Positions 9,286 to 17,400 of a DNA stretch of 34,796 bases are shown piece by piece. The position numbers were made by a program, and so were the translations under genes. Origin of the DNA: an uncultured Deinococcota bacterium. Lineage in GTDB: Bacteria; Deinococcota; Deinococci; Deinococcales; Trueperaceae. Location of the stretch: contig CAMZLP010000168.1 in the NCBI GenBank assembly GCA_947311535.1, positions 1 through 34,796 on the forward strand, in the 5' to 3' direction. The notes under the pieces were generated by a model, which had not been told where the DNA came from, did not search any database, and was given only the letters and a program-made list of their open reading frames with translations. The stretch's first letter is position 1. Every line of letters starts with the position of its first letter.

Positions 9286-9504
9286 GCAAAGCCAATGAGC
9301 TATTTCATTAAAATAAATTTTTGCGTTTTAGCCTCGGTTCCGAGTATTTGGAGCAATTTACGGAATCGGGGCTTTAGCCCCGACAAATCTATCCGCTAGC
9401 ATCTCCTCCGTTTAAATAATGGCAAACTTAATGAATTATTTCATCAAAAGCAATTTCCGCGTTTTAGCCGAGGCTGAAGCCTCGGTTCCGAGTATTTGGA
9501 GCAA
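9286..9504. repeat. REP-like hairpin repeat patch (two degenerate direct copies)
   Basis: The roughly 300-base gap 9264-9562 holds two imperfect direct copies of one unit, 9286-9356 and 9422-9504, sharing GCGTTTTAGCC and CTCGGTTCCGAGTATTTGG. Each contains a hairpin CTCGG-TT-CCGAG (9333-9344 and 9481-9492). The second copy also has an 8-bp stem, CCGAGGCT-GA-AGCCTCGG (9468-9485), of which the first copy has lost exactly 12 bases between GCC direct repeats. Between them is another 8-bp stem with a 2-base loop, TCGGGGCT-TT-AGCCCCGA (9366-9383). Clusters like this, GC-rich against an AT-rich background and between convergent genes, are typical of REP/BIME elements. No RAYT transposase is present in the window. 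The patch may also end transcription of the MMPL and DUF2203 genes, which converge here. Confidence 0.7.
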
Positions 9505-9562
9505 GTATCCTCATTTGATATTGCTAAAAAAACCAAAGGGCATATCTTTCTTGAGTTTAGAT

Positions 9563-9931
9563 TTAGCTTTGTAAAGAGTATTGTTTAGCTTCATTTAAAC
9601 GCTGATAATGTGTTATTTCGTCTTGACCCAGTTTATGAGACAAATAAACTACCTCTGCACCCACTTGGCTAGGGAATACAACCTTACCGTGTTCAGCGTC
9701 TTCTATAAATACACCCAGCTTAAATAATTCAAATTGTTGTTTGTTAATATCTTGCAATAAAAAGCTAATCTCTTGTAATTTATTATAAGCCTCTATGCTG
9801 CTAGGTTCTAAACTAGCCAGCTCATTACGCAAGTTGAGCGTATCTTTTACTTGTTCTTTCATCAAAGAAAGTGAATCATCAATAAAAGGAATTAAACTGT
9901 TAGCATCTTGCACGGTAAAGAGTTTTAACAT
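9563..9931 (-). CDS. DUF2203 family protein
   Basis: A soluble protein of 122 residues matching the small DUF2203 family of unknown function, known from Deinococcota, Chloroflexota and Actinobacteria. The first half is helical and probably coiled-coil (two long helices rich in Leu, Gln and Lys, about residues 10-75). The second half carries the family signature: a GVFIEDAEHGKVVFPS strand segment, then EVVYLSHKLGQDEITHYQRL. That Val-Tyr-Leu...Gly-x-Asp-Glu-Ile-x-His-Tyr block is diagnostic. The ATG at 9931 is preferred over the GTG at 9940 because AGGAAG lies 8 bases before it, while the GTG would overlap that site. The gene stands alone and converges on the MMPL gene across the repeat patch. 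No function can be assigned. Confidence 0.8.
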   Translation of the reverse strand: MLKLFTVQDANSLIPFIDDSLSLMKEQVKDTLNLRNELASLEPSSIEAYNKLQEISFLLQDINKQQFELFKLGVFIEDAEHGKVVFPSQVGAEVVYLSHKLGQDEITHYQRLNEAKQYSLQS

Positions 9932-9940
9932 ATCTATCAC

Positions 9941-10210
9941 TTCCTAACCTTAACTATCTTACTAAATATCATCTTACAAAAATGTCAAACATAGTACATA
10001 GTTATTATATAATCTTAGTCTATTAGGCTTAGATTATAGTGTGACCTAATTAAATTATCTTAATCTGCTATTATTCAAATACTTGCATAATAGTAGTTAC
10101 TACTGTTCTAACTTAAAGTTTTTACTAATCTGGATTTTAATAATTTAAAAAACCATCTAAATCTACAAAAGCGATTGATGTAAATACTAATTAAAGGTAA
10201 AATTCTAAGC
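9941..10210. other. AT-rich divergent intergenic region
   Basis: This gap separates the divergent DUF2203 and rarA genes and should hold both promoters. It is very AT-rich with several TATAAT-like strings (for example around 10007-10012) but no pair of boxes stands out. The one clear structure is an odd palindrome, AGTAGT-T-ACTACT, at 10092-10104. Ten of its bases, AGTAGTTACT, recur in the leader of the disulfide oxidoreductase gene at 19172-19181, which may be chance. No gene is visible. Confidence 0.35.
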
Positions 10211-11494
10211 GTGAACAATGACATTCCACTGGCTGAACGCATGCGCCCGACTAGGCTCGAGCATATCCTAGGTCAAAAGCACTTATTAGCCGAGGGCAAA
10301 CCACTTTATCAGGCTATATTATCTAAAAATTTGTATTCTATGCTTCTTTGGGGACCACCCGGAGTAGGCAAGACAACTTTGGCTAAATTTATTGCCAGCC
10401 AAATAGATGCTCATTATATTGGCTTATCAGCGGTAAATGCCGGGGTAAAGGATATTAGGGCTGCCGCTCAAGAAGCTCAAAAAAGGCAAGAATCGGGTGA
10501 ACGAACTCTATTATTTTTAGATGAAGTCCATAGATTTAATAAAGCTCAGCAAGATATTTTATTGCCTTTTGTAGAAAATGGCACCTTAAGCCTAATTGCT
10601 GCCACCACCGAAAACCCATCTTTTGAAGTCAACTCGGCATTATTATCACGAATGCAGCTTTATGTCTTAGAAGCCTTAGATGATACTGCTATTGAAAAAT
10701 TGATAAAACGAGCCTTGCATGACAAAAATGGTTTTGCAGGCAAATTAGAGCTAGACAATGAGGCCTTTAAAATAATAACAGCTTGGGCAAATGGTGACGC
10801 AAGACGAGCTTTAGGGGCACTGGAAATAGCTGCTGGATTTGCTAAAAATAATTTATTAAACGCCCAAGCCATGAAAGATGCTCTTTCAGTTAAAACAATG
10901 GCTTTTGATAAATCTGGTGAGCATTTTTATAATTTAATTTCTGCTCTTCACAAGTCAGTGCGTGGCTGCGCTGCCAATGCTAGCTTGTACTGGCTAGCTA
11001 GGCTCTTAGAAGGCGGTGCAGACCCGCTCTATGTTGCTCGTAGACTAGTGCGTATTGCCTCCGAGGATATTGGTCTTGCTGACCCTAATGCCTTAAGGTT
11101 AGCAATCGCTGCCAAAGACGCCATTCATTTTTTGGGCATGCCCGAGGGAGAGCTCGCTTTGGCAGAGGCAACGTTTTATTTGGCAGTTGCCCCAAAATCT
11201 AATAGTATTTATACGGCTTACAGCCAAGCCAAGCAAGATGCCAAAACTTATAGCCATGCTGCTATCCCCTTGCATCTTCGCAATGCTCCTACTAAAATGA
11301 TGAAAGACTTGGACTATGGAAAAGAATATCAGTACTATTTTGACAATAAAACTGCCAGCTTTGCTCAAGAATACTTCCCAGATGGTTTAAGAAATCGGCA
11401 ATACTATCAGGCTCAAAATGAAGCTTGGGATAAAAAACTCTCCATACGCCTAGAAGAATTAGAAAATCTAAAAAAGGCAGCTAGAAAAGGATAA
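10211..11494 (+). CDS. rarA: Replication-associated recombination protein A (AAA+ ATPase)
   Basis: RarA/MgsA is an AAA+ ATPase related to clamp loaders and RuvB that acts at stalled replication forks and binds SSB. This 427-residue protein is of normal family length. It begins PLAERMRPTRLEHILGQKHL (residues 6-25), has Walker A GPPGVGKT (48-55), Walker B LLFLDEVHRF (about 100-109), sensor 1 AATTENPSFEVNSALLSR and sensor 2 GDARRAL. The C-terminal half includes EGGADPLYVARRLVR and the ASEDIGLADP block of the RarA tetramerisation region. The start is GTG, with an AAAGGT ribosome site rather far upstream (about 12 bases). The ROK kinase gene begins 2 bases after its stop codon, so both are probably in one transcript ending at the terminator near 12390. 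Confidence 0.95.
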   Translation: MNNDIPLAERMRPTRLEHILGQKHLLAEGKPLYQAILSKNLYSMLLWGPPGVGKTTLAKFIASQIDAHYIGLSAVNAGVKDIRAAAQEAQKRQESGERTLLFLDEVHRFNKAQQDILLPFVENGTLSLIAATTENPSFEVNSALLSRMQLYVLEALDDTAIEKLIKRALHDKNGFAGKLELDNEAFKIITAWANGDARRALGALEIAAGFAKNNLLNAQAMKDALSVKTMAFDKSGEHFYNLISALHKSVRGCAANASLYWLARLLEGGADPLYVARRLVRIASEDIGLADPNALRLAIAAKDAIHFLGMPEGELALAEATFYLAVAPKSNSIYTAYSQAKQDAKTYSHAAIPLHLRNAPTKMMKDLDYGKEYQYYFDNKTASFAQEYFPDGLRNRQYYQAQNEAWDKKLSIRLEELENLKKAARKG

Positions 11495-11496
11495 TA

Positions 11497-12387
11497 ATGA
11501 AAACATTAGGCATTGATTTGGGTGGTACCAAAATAGCTATTGGAGTTGTAGAAGATGGCAAAATTTTAGCTAAAGAGCAAGTCTCCACCCCTCAAGCAGG
11601 CTATAAAGAAGTTTTAGAAGCGATTGTTTTATTATCTAAAAAACTAATTGCTAATGATAAAGATATTGTCGCAATTGGCATTGGTGTACCAGGGCCAGTT
11701 GATTATACGTTAGGCAGTATTTTATTTGCCGCCAACATCAGAGGCATGAAAGATGCTCTTATTGCGAGTGATTTAGAAAAAGCTTTGGATTATCCAATTT
11801 TTATAGAAAATGATGCTAATGCTGCGGGATTTGGTGAGCATATCTATGGGGCTGCTAGTAGCTTGGGCTCGAGCATATACATAACTCTCTCCACTGGTAT
11901 TGGTGGGGGCATGTTTGTTGGCGACCAAATTATAAGAGGGCATCATGGCAGTGCTGGCGAAGTTGGCCATATGATTTTGCAACCAGACGGGCCCATTTGC
12001 GGCTTTGGTCATTCTGGCTGCTGGGAGGCTCTAGCCTCTGGGCGGGCAATCTCTCGGGATTTAAGCCACAGTAATAATTACAAAATATCAACCCGAGAAG
12101 TCTTTGAATTAGCAAAAAATAATGATAGAAAAGCTTTGACAATTGTCAATAATGCTGCTCGTTTTAGTGGCAGGGCTTTAGCAAATTTACAAAAGATCTT
12201 TGACCCAGAGGGCTTTGTAATTGGTGGTGGCTTATCCAAAGTGGGTGATTTTTATCTGCACAAAATCCAAAAAGCCGCCGACTATTACAGCATGGGCTTT
12301 CCTAATGTTAAAATATATCCAGCCAAACTCTCTACAAATGCTGGTTTAATTGGGGCTGCAAGCTTAGCTAAAATATCTATGAATTAG
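11497..12387 (+). CDS. ROK-family sugar kinase (glucokinase-like)
   Basis: A 296-residue ROK protein of the kinase branch: it lacks the N-terminal DNA-binding domain of ROK repressors. It shows the phosphate-binding loop GIDLGGTKIAIG (residues 5-16), the catalytic ENDANAAGFGE (Asp near 106), STGIGGGMF and the zinc region GHHGSAGEVGH...C-GFGHSG-CWE. The zinc site normally reads CxCGxxGCxE plus the GH histidine. Here the middle cysteine is Phe (Cys168 and Cys175 with His158 remain), so zinc binding may be altered. Its likely reaction is ATP-dependent phosphorylation of glucose or a related hexose in the cytoplasm. It lies 2 bases after rarA, a genomic association with no clear functional link. 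Substrate specificity cannot be fixed from sequence. Confidence 0.9.
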   Translation: MKTLGIDLGGTKIAIGVVEDGKILAKEQVSTPQAGYKEVLEAIVLLSKKLIANDKDIVAIGIGVPGPVDYTLGSILFAANIRGMKDALIASDLEKALDYPIFIENDANAAGFGEHIYGAASSLGSSIYITLSTGIGGGMFVGDQIIRGHHGSAGEVGHMILQPDGPICGFGHSGCWEALASGRAISRDLSHSNNYKISTREVFELAKNNDRKALTIVNNAARFSGRALANLQKIFDPEGFVIGGGLSKVGDFYLHKIQKAADYYSMGFPNVKIYPAKLSTNAGLIGAASLAKISMN

Positions 12388-12389
12388 CT

Positions 12390-12417
12390 ATTCACAGGCT
12401 GTGGATAAGTTTTTTTT
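12390..12417 (+). terminator. Rho-independent terminator after the ROK kinase
   Basis: Starting 3 bases after the stop codon, ATTCACA (12390-12396) pairs with TGTGGAT (12400-12406), with one G-U pair and a GGC loop. This is followed by AAG and a run of eight T (12410-12417). The right arm also spells a perfect DnaA-box sequence in reverse, which is probably coincidental. Confidence 0.6.
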
Positions 12418-12436
12418 AATTAAGACTTATTTACTA

Positions 12437-12465
12437 TTGTCCTAGCTAAAAGTTTTTGCTATACT
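12437..12465 (+). promoter_or_regulatory. Sigma-70-type promoter of the valS T-box leader
   Basis: TTGTCC at 12437-12442 and TATACT at 12460-12465 are separated by exactly 17 bases. They place the transcription start near 12472, just before the first T-box stem. The position and spacing make this a good promoter candidate. Confidence 0.6.
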
Positions 12466-12471
12466 CTAAAA

Positions 12472-12736
12472 CGCACTTAAGCAGGAAAAGTAACTTCTGC
12501 TTTATCTTTTAGAGAGGTCAAACCTTATGGCTGAAAGTTTGACTAAGAAAAAGCCAAGTGAATGTCGCCTGTAATCGCTTTTAGTGAGGTGTCAGAGAAG
12601 AAAGGTAGTTAAGCTACTGATTAGAACTCTGAGTAAAGAAGTGCCTATGACCTTTTTGGTCTGGGAAAAGCGGTGGTACCGCGGGGGACTTATATTTCCT
12701 CGTCCGCAATTTAATTGCTGGACGAGTTTTTTATTT
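12472..12736 (+). promoter_or_regulatory. T-box riboswitch (valine), upstream of valS
   Basis: The leader has the parts of a transcription-controlling T-box. Stem I begins near 12481 (GCAGG, which can pair with the CCTG after the specifier). It contains an AGAGAG motif (12511-12516) and a distal hairpin GTCAAAC/GTTTGAC (12517-12543). It ends in a specifier loop, GTGAATGTCGCC, where GTC at 12564-12566 reads as a valine codon. A stem with GTAG/CTAC arms follows near 12610-12625. The T-box itself, AAGCGGTGGTACCGCGG (about 12668-12684), holds the UGGN bulge that binds the uncharged tRNA acceptor end, and next comes the terminator. Uncharged tRNA-Val would stabilise the antiterminator and allow valS transcription. 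The specifier matches the downstream synthetase, which supports the assignment. Confidence 0.93.
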
Positions 12737-12737
12737 T
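12699..12737 (+). terminator. T-box-controlled intrinsic terminator
   Basis: CTCGTCC (12699-12705) pairs with GGACGAG (12720-12726). The stem extends inward through GCAAT/ATTGC, with a TTA loop and a single bulged T, and is followed by TTTTTTATTTT. It competes with the antiterminator that contains the T-box sequence just upstream. Confidence 0.9.
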
Positions 12738-12747
12738 GGAGGCACTA

Positions 12748-15348
12748 ATGCAAGAATTAGAAAAACAATATAAGCCCATAGAAACCGAAAAGAAATGGCG
12801 AGAACTCTGGGTCAATGAACCATTTACTGTTGATGTAAGTTCTGATAAAGAGCCGTTTTGTGTAGTAATTCCGCCGCCTAATGTAACTGGGGATTTACAC
12901 CTTGGCCACGCTTTTGATAATACAATTATTGATACCATAATCCGCTTTAAACGCATGCAAGGTTATGAAACCTTGTTTCAAGTTGGCACCGACCATGCTG
13001 GTATTTCCACTCAGGTATTAGTTGAGCGAGAGCTAAAAAAGAGCGGCTTAAACCGGCATGGGCTAGGCCGTGAAAAGTTTTTAGAAAAAGTTTGGGAATG
13101 GAAAGAAAAATACGGTAGTATCATCAGCGAGCAATTACAACGCCTTGGCATATCTGGCGATTGGAGCCGCGAGCGTTTTACTATGGATGATGGCTTACAA
13201 AAAGCAGTTCGCAAACAATTTGTAGAGCTTTATAATCAGGGTAAAATATACCGTAGTGAGCGCATTGTAAACTGGGACCCAAAAAGCCAAACAACTCTAA
13301 GTGAATTAGAAGTAAATCGAGAAGAACGCAAAGGCAAAATATATACCTTAGCTTATGAGCTTGAAAACGGCGGCAGTATAAAAATAGCCACGGTAAGACC
13401 AGAAACCATCTTTGCAGACCAAGCAATTGCCGTTCATCCTGATGATCAGCGATTTAGCCAATTAGTTGGGAAAAAAGCCCGCATACCACTTACAGACCGT
13501 TGGATAACAATTATCACCGACGAGGCCGTAGAAATAGACTTTGGCACAGGGGCTCTAAAAATAACCCCAGCCCATGACCCCACAGATTTTGAGATTGGTG
13601 AACGCCATAATTTGGCTTATCCGAGCGTAATTGATTTAGATGCTAAATTGTTCTCAGCACTTGTACCCGAAGAGTTTATTGGCCTAGATAGATTTCTTGC
13701 TCGTAAAGAAGTCATAAAAGCTTTAGAAAAAGATGGCTCATTAATTGAAGCTAAAGAGCATACTATATCAATAGGATTATCAGAAAGAACTAATGAGCCA
13801 GTAGAGCCCATAATCTCTATGCAATGGTGGTACAATGTTGGCCCAGCAGCTCAAAAATCTCTGCAAGCTTTAGAAGATAATGAAATTAAAATATTTCCTG
13901 AAAGATATACCAAAGTCAATAAAGATTGGCTTGGCAAATTACGCCCTTGGAATATCTCACGCCAACTTTGGTGGGGGCACCAAATACCTGCTTGGTATGA
14001 TAAAGATGGCAAGGTTTATGTTGCAGATAGTGAAAACCCATATTTAGATCCACCCGATAACCCCAAATATGCGGGCATCGATTTAAAGCAAGATGAAGAT
14101 GTTTTTGATACTTGGTTTAGCTCCAACCTTTGGCCATTTGCCACTTTAGGATGGCCTGACCCAGACCCATATTTCGACAAATTTTATCCTACCAGCCTTT
14201 TGGTAACTGGCTATGACATCTTGTTTTTTTGGGTTAGCCGTATGGAGAATACAGCTTTTGATTTGCTTTCCCAAAAGCCTTTTAATCATGTTTTATTACA
14301 TGGCTTAGTTTTAGATGAAAAAGGCCAAAAGATGTCAAAAAGCAAAGGTAACGGTGTTGACCCTCTAGAAGTAATGGATATTTATGGCTCTGATGCCTTG
14401 CGTTTTGCCATGACCTATGTTTCAACTGGTGGGCAAGATATTCGCTGGGATATGCGCCGAGTTGAAATGGGTAGAAATTTCAATAATAAACTTTGGAATG
14501 CTAGTCGTTTTGCCTTTATGCATATTAATCAGGAGCTTGATGCAGGAGCACCCGAAAGCTTAGCAGATAAGTGGATAATGAGCCGTTTACAAGAAGCGAC
14601 AAAGCAGATTACTGAGCATTTAGAAGAATATGAGCTTGGTTTGGCAAATAGAAAAGCTTATGACTTTGTTTGGAGTGAGTTTTGTGATTGGTATTTAGAA
14701 GCTGCTAAACCAGCTCTATATAGCAACAATGCCAGAAGCCGTTATATTTTAAAGACTGTTTTGAGCGAAATACTAAAATTATTGCACCCGATTGTGCCAT
14801 TTATCAGTTCGGAAATCTATCAGGCGCTTGGCAATAGCGAGCAGATTGCTTGGGCGGCTTGGCCCTCTGTCAACGACAGCTTGATTGATGAACAAGCTGA
14901 AGCTGAATTTAAGACTATTCAAGATGCTATTACGGGGGTTCGTAACTTAAGAGCAGAAGCTAATTTAAACCCAACTCAGGAGATTAATATTTTTGCAACT
15001 GGAGAAGATGCTAAGGTACTTAAGGCTAATAAAGAGGTATTTTGTGGATTGGCTCGAGCCAACCTCCTCTCAACTCAAGTAAAAGGCGCATCTTTTAGCC
15101 AAATAGTTCCTGGTATAGAATTAATCCTCCCTTTTGAAGGACTAATTGATTTAGCAGAATGGACTCAAAAACAAGAAAAGCAAATCATTGATTTAGAAAA
15201 GAAAATAGCCCAAAGCCAAAATAAACTAAATAATGAAAGATTTGTAGCCAATGCCCCAGAAGCAGTAGTAGCAGAAGAGCAAAGGCGCTTGAATGAAAAT
15301 AATGAAGTCTTAGTAAAAATAAAAGAAAGCTTGTCCAAATTAAGCTAA
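12748..15348 (+). CDS. valS: Valyl-tRNA synthetase
   Basis: ValRS charges tRNA-Val in the cytoplasm. The 866-residue class I synthetase has the HIGH motif as HLGH (residues 51-54) inside PPPNVTGDLHLGHA. A CP1 editing domain (about 190-350) contains TVRPETIFADQAIAVHP and the FGTGALKITPAHDPTDFEIG block. The second class I motif KMSKS is at residues 528-532, followed by an anticodon-binding helical domain and a C-terminal coiled coil (about 800-866) typical of ValRS. ATG at 12748 is the start: it has GGAGG 5 bases upstream and lies after the T-box terminator, whereas an in-frame TTG at 12715 would fall inside the terminator stem. Expression is set by the valine T-box. A hairpin with a T-rich tail follows directly after the stop codon. 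Confidence 0.98.
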   Translation: MQELEKQYKPIETEKKWRELWVNEPFTVDVSSDKEPFCVVIPPPNVTGDLHLGHAFDNTIIDTIIRFKRMQGYETLFQVGTDHAGISTQVLVERELKKSGLNRHGLGREKFLEKVWEWKEKYGSIISEQLQRLGISGDWSRERFTMDDGLQKAVRKQFVELYNQGKIYRSERIVNWDPKSQTTLSELEVNREERKGKIYTLAYELENGGSIKIATVRPETIFADQAIAVHPDDQRFSQLVGKKARIPLTDRWITIITDEAVEIDFGTGALKITPAHDPTDFEIGERHNLAYPSVIDLDAKLFSALVPEEFIGLDRFLARKEVIKALEKDGSLIEAKEHTISIGLSERTNEPVEPIISMQWWYNVGPAAQKSLQALEDNEIKIFPERYTKVNKDWLGKLRPWNISRQLWWGHQIPAWYDKDGKVYVADSENPYLDPPDNPKYAGIDLKQDEDVFDTWFSSNLWPFATLGWPDPDPYFDKFYPTSLLVTGYDILFFWVSRMENTAFDLLSQKPFNHVLLHGLVLDEKGQKMSKSKGNGVDPLEVMDIYGSDALRFAMTYVSTGGQDIRWDMRRVEMGRNFNNKLWNASRFAFMHINQELDAGAPESLADKWIMSRLQEATKQITEHLEEYELGLANRKAYDFVWSEFCDWYLEAAKPALYSNNARSRYILKTVLSEILKLLHPIVPFISSEIYQALGNSEQIAWAAWPSVNDSLIDEQAEAEFKTIQDAITGVRNLRAEANLNPTQEINIFATGEDAKVLKANKEVFCGLARANLLSTQVKGASFSQIVPGIELILPFEGLIDLAEWTQKQEKQIIDLEKKIAQSQNKLNNERFVANAPEAVVAEEQRRLNENNEVLVKIKESLSKLS

Positions 15349-15380
15349 CTATGCTAGCTAGGGCAAAAGCATAGTATTTT
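15349..15380 (+). terminator. Probable terminator after valS
   Basis: CTATGC (15349-15354), directly after the stop codon, pairs with GCATAG (15369-15374) and is followed by TATTTTT. The loop is 14 bases, so the hairpin is modest, but its place and the T-run fit a Rho-independent terminator. Confidence 0.5.
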
Positions 15381-15401
15381 TAATCGTTGGTTAATCTGCC
15401 T

Positions 15402-15423
15402 ACCCAAATTCAATTCTTTGGGT
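15402..15423. promoter_or_regulatory. Inverted repeat upstream of phnD (operator or leader hairpin)
   Basis: ACCCAAA (15402-15408) and TTTGGGT (15417-15423) form a perfect 7-base inverted repeat with an 8-base centre in the 150-base gap before phnD. It could be an operator for the transporter operon or a leader hairpin. It does not match the Pho box (direct repeats of CTGTCAT-like units), so phosphate control is not supported. Confidence 0.35.
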
Positions 15424-15526
15424 TATTATGAGCATTACGTCAACGAAGCAAGACTGTTTCGCCCCTTATTTTTATGGTTTGGTGTTTTGGGAGCTATTGA
15501 CAAAGCCAGCCATCTCTGGAGGATAT

Positions 15527-16492
15527 ATGAAGAAATTAGCTAAACTTATTGTTTTAAGTCTTTTTGGTGCATTTATATTAAGCACCGCATTTGCTCAATG
15601 CGAACACGGCACACTTGATGCTCGTTTTTGTGATACAGATGGCGATTTAATCGCCGATGCACCTACTAACCCTGATGAGTGGTTAGACCCAGATACAATT
15701 ATATTTTCTTATACCCCTGTAGAAGATCCAGCTTTATATGCTGATGTATGGGCAGATTTTCTAACTCATATGGAAGAAGTAACTGGCAAAAAAGTTAAGT
15801 TCTTCCCTGTTGATTCTAATGCAGCTCAGTTAGAGGCAATGCGCGCAGGCAGATTGCATGTTTCTGGTTTTAATACCGGTAGCGTTCCTTTTGCAGTAAA
15901 CGTAGCGGGCTTTCATCCATTTGCTATGATGGCAAGTGAAGATGGTAATTATGGCTATCATATGGTTATTATCACCCCTCCTGGCAGTGATATTACTGAC
16001 CCTAGCCAAATTGCAGGTCGCACAATGGCTCATACTTCAGAAACTTCAAACTCTGGTCACAAAGCACCTACTGCATTATTAAAAGCTGACTTTAATCTCG
16101 TATTAGGCGAAGACTATGATGTAGTTTATTCTGGCAAACATGACAACTCTATTTTAGGTGTTGCCAATGGTGACTACGAAGTTGCATCTATTGCTGATAG
16201 CGTATTAAGACGCATGATTGAGCGTGAAGTTGTAAGTGCTGATGATGTAAATATTATTTATGAATCACAAGCTTTCCCAACAACTGCTTTTGGCTATGCT
16301 TATAACCTAAAACCAGAACTAGCTGAGAAAGTCCAAGAAGCATTCTTCAGCTATGAATGGGACGGTACAGCACTACAAGAAGAATTTGCTCGTAGTGGTG
16401 AAAGTCAATTTATTCCTATTGATTATAAAACCTACTGGGAAGTTATTCGTAAAATTGACCAAGCTAATGGGGTTGTTTACGTTTCTAACTAA
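15527..16492 (+). CDS. phnD: Phosphonate/phosphite-type ABC transporter substrate-binding protein
   Basis: An exported solute-binding protein of the PhnD family (321 residues) that captures phosphonate, phosphite or a related oxyanion outside the membrane. The signal peptide is residues 1-23 (KK, hydrophobic core, STAFA cut before Gln). The mature protein starts with a Cys-containing segment and DTDGDLIADAP, an Asp-rich loop that could bind calcium. It then has the family core: FSYTPVEDPALYADVW, FFPVDSNAAQLEAMRAGRLHVSGFNTG and the ligand-loop block AHTSETSNSGHKAPTALL. ATG at 15527 is chosen because GGAGG ends 4 bases before it and a signal peptide follows; an in-frame upstream ATG at 15428 would bury that signal. 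A strong hairpin separates it from the ATPase gene. The real ligand is unknown. Confidence 0.92.
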   Translation: MKKLAKLIVLSLFGAFILSTAFAQCEHGTLDARFCDTDGDLIADAPTNPDEWLDPDTIIFSYTPVEDPALYADVWADFLTHMEEVTGKKVKFFPVDSNAAQLEAMRAGRLHVSGFNTGSVPFAVNVAGFHPFAMMASEDGNYGYHMVIITPPGSDITDPSQIAGRTMAHTSETSNSGHKAPTALLKADFNLVLGEDYDVVYSGKHDNSILGVANGDYEVASIADSVLRRMIEREVVSADDVNIIYESQAFPTTAFGYAYNLKPELAEKVQEAFFSYEWDGTALQEEFARSGESQFIPIDYKTYWEVIRKIDQANGVVYVSN

Positions 16493-16514
16493 TTCTTAGT
16501 TAAATGATTATTCT

Positions 16515-16546
16515 AGCCCAGACTTAGTTTCTTACTAGTCTGGGCT
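16515..16546 (+). terminator. Perfect 10-bp hairpin between phnD and phnC (partial terminator or stabiliser)
   Basis: AGCCCAGACT (16515-16524) pairs perfectly with AGTCTGGGCT (16537-16546) across a 12-base loop, followed by TTACTGTATT rather than a full T-run. In binding-protein operons such hairpins protect the 3' end of the binding-protein message and reduce read-through, so phnD would be made in excess over the membrane parts. Confidence 0.7.
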
Positions 16547-16593
16547 TTACTGTATTAGAATTTATTTTATTAAAAAAGAGGTTATTTATAAAT

Positions 16594-17400
16594 ATGGCTC
16601 AAACTAATAATATGCTGGAAATCAAAAATCTGGAAAAACGCTATAAAACTGGCGATTTAGCTCTTAGCAATGTAACAATTTCAGTACCCAAAGGTGAAGT
16701 TATTGCCCTGATTGGGCCATCGGGTGCTGGTAAAAGCACATTAATTAGATGTGTTAATCGCTTAATTGACCCTACAGCTGGTCAAATTATTTTAAATGGT
16801 GAAGATATTACAAAACTGGGTGGGCGTAGCCTGCGCAAAGCCCGCCGTAAAATGGGCATGATATTTCAAGAATATGCTCTGGTAGAGCGTTTAAGTGTTA
16901 TGGAAAATGTACTCTCTGGCAGGCTTGGCTATGTTGGCTTTTGGGCCTCTTTAATGCGGCGTTATCCTCAAAGTGATATTGACGAAGCATTTCGCTTATT
17001 AAGCAGAGTTGGCATTGACCACTTTGCCGACAAACGTGCTGATGCCCTATCTGGCGGACAAAGACAACGTGTTGGTATTGCCAGAGCCTTAATCCAAGGA
17101 CCAGATATCATGCTTGTTGATGAACCCACTGCCAGCTTAGACCCTAAAACTGCAAGACAGATTATGCGTTTAATAATTGAGCTTGCTAAAGAAAATAATG
17201 TAGCTGCCATTATTAACATTCATGATGTTGCTTTAGCTAAAATGTTTGTTAGCCGTATTATAGGTTTGCAACTAGGTGAAATTGTTTTTGATGGTACTCC
17301 AGACGAGCTAGATGAAGACATGCTAACCACAATTTATGGTGAAGAGGATTGGGAAGAAACTATTCAAAAAGTTGAAGATGAGGATGAAGAAGAAAGCTAA
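16594..17400 (+). CDS. phnC: Phosphonate-type ABC transporter ATP-binding protein
   Basis: The 268-residue ATPase powers the importer. Walker A is GPSGAGKST (residues 41-49), the Q-loop is [19 protein letters not shown] with the PhnC-typical [10 protein letters not shown] just after it, the signature is LSGGQRQR (about 152), Walker B is [13 protein letters not shown] and the switch histidine lies in NIHDV. The [13 protein letters not shown] block separates PhnC from general amino-acid-type ATPases. The C terminus is strikingly acidic (EDEDEEES), which is unusual. Its stop codon shares one base with the start of the first permease (TAATG). The only ribosome-site candidate, AAAGAGG, is about 12 bases from the ATG. 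It works in the cytoplasm bound to the two PhnE-type permeases. Confidence 0.95.
   Translation: MAQTNNMLEIKNLEKRYKTGDLALSNVTISVPKGEVIALIGPSGAGKSTLIRCVNRLIDPTAGQIILNGEDITKLGGRSLRKARRKMGMIFQEYALVERLSVMENVLSGRLGYVGFWASLMRRYPQSDIDEAFRLLSRVGIDHFADKRADALSGGQRQRVGIARALIQGPDIMLVDEPTASLDPKTARQIMRLIIELAKENNVAAIINIHDVALAKMFVSRIIGLQLGEIVFDGTPDELDEDMLTTIYGEEDWEETIQKVEDEDEEES

Noticed and set aside
12400-12408. Perfect DnaA-box sequence (TTATCCACA on the minus strand) near rarA, as a possible origin element
   Set aside because: It is a single copy forming the arm of a terminator hairpin; no cluster of boxes and no dnaA/dnaN genes are near.
12715-12747. Upstream extension of valS from a TTG at 12715
   Set aside because: It would start inside the T-box terminator stem; the ATG at 12748 has GGAGG at the right distance and gives a normal ValRS N terminus.
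15428-15526. Longer phnD starting at an ATG at 15428
   Set aside because: The extra 33 residues would precede and bury a typical signal peptide, and the ribosome site GGAGG fits only the ATG at 15527.
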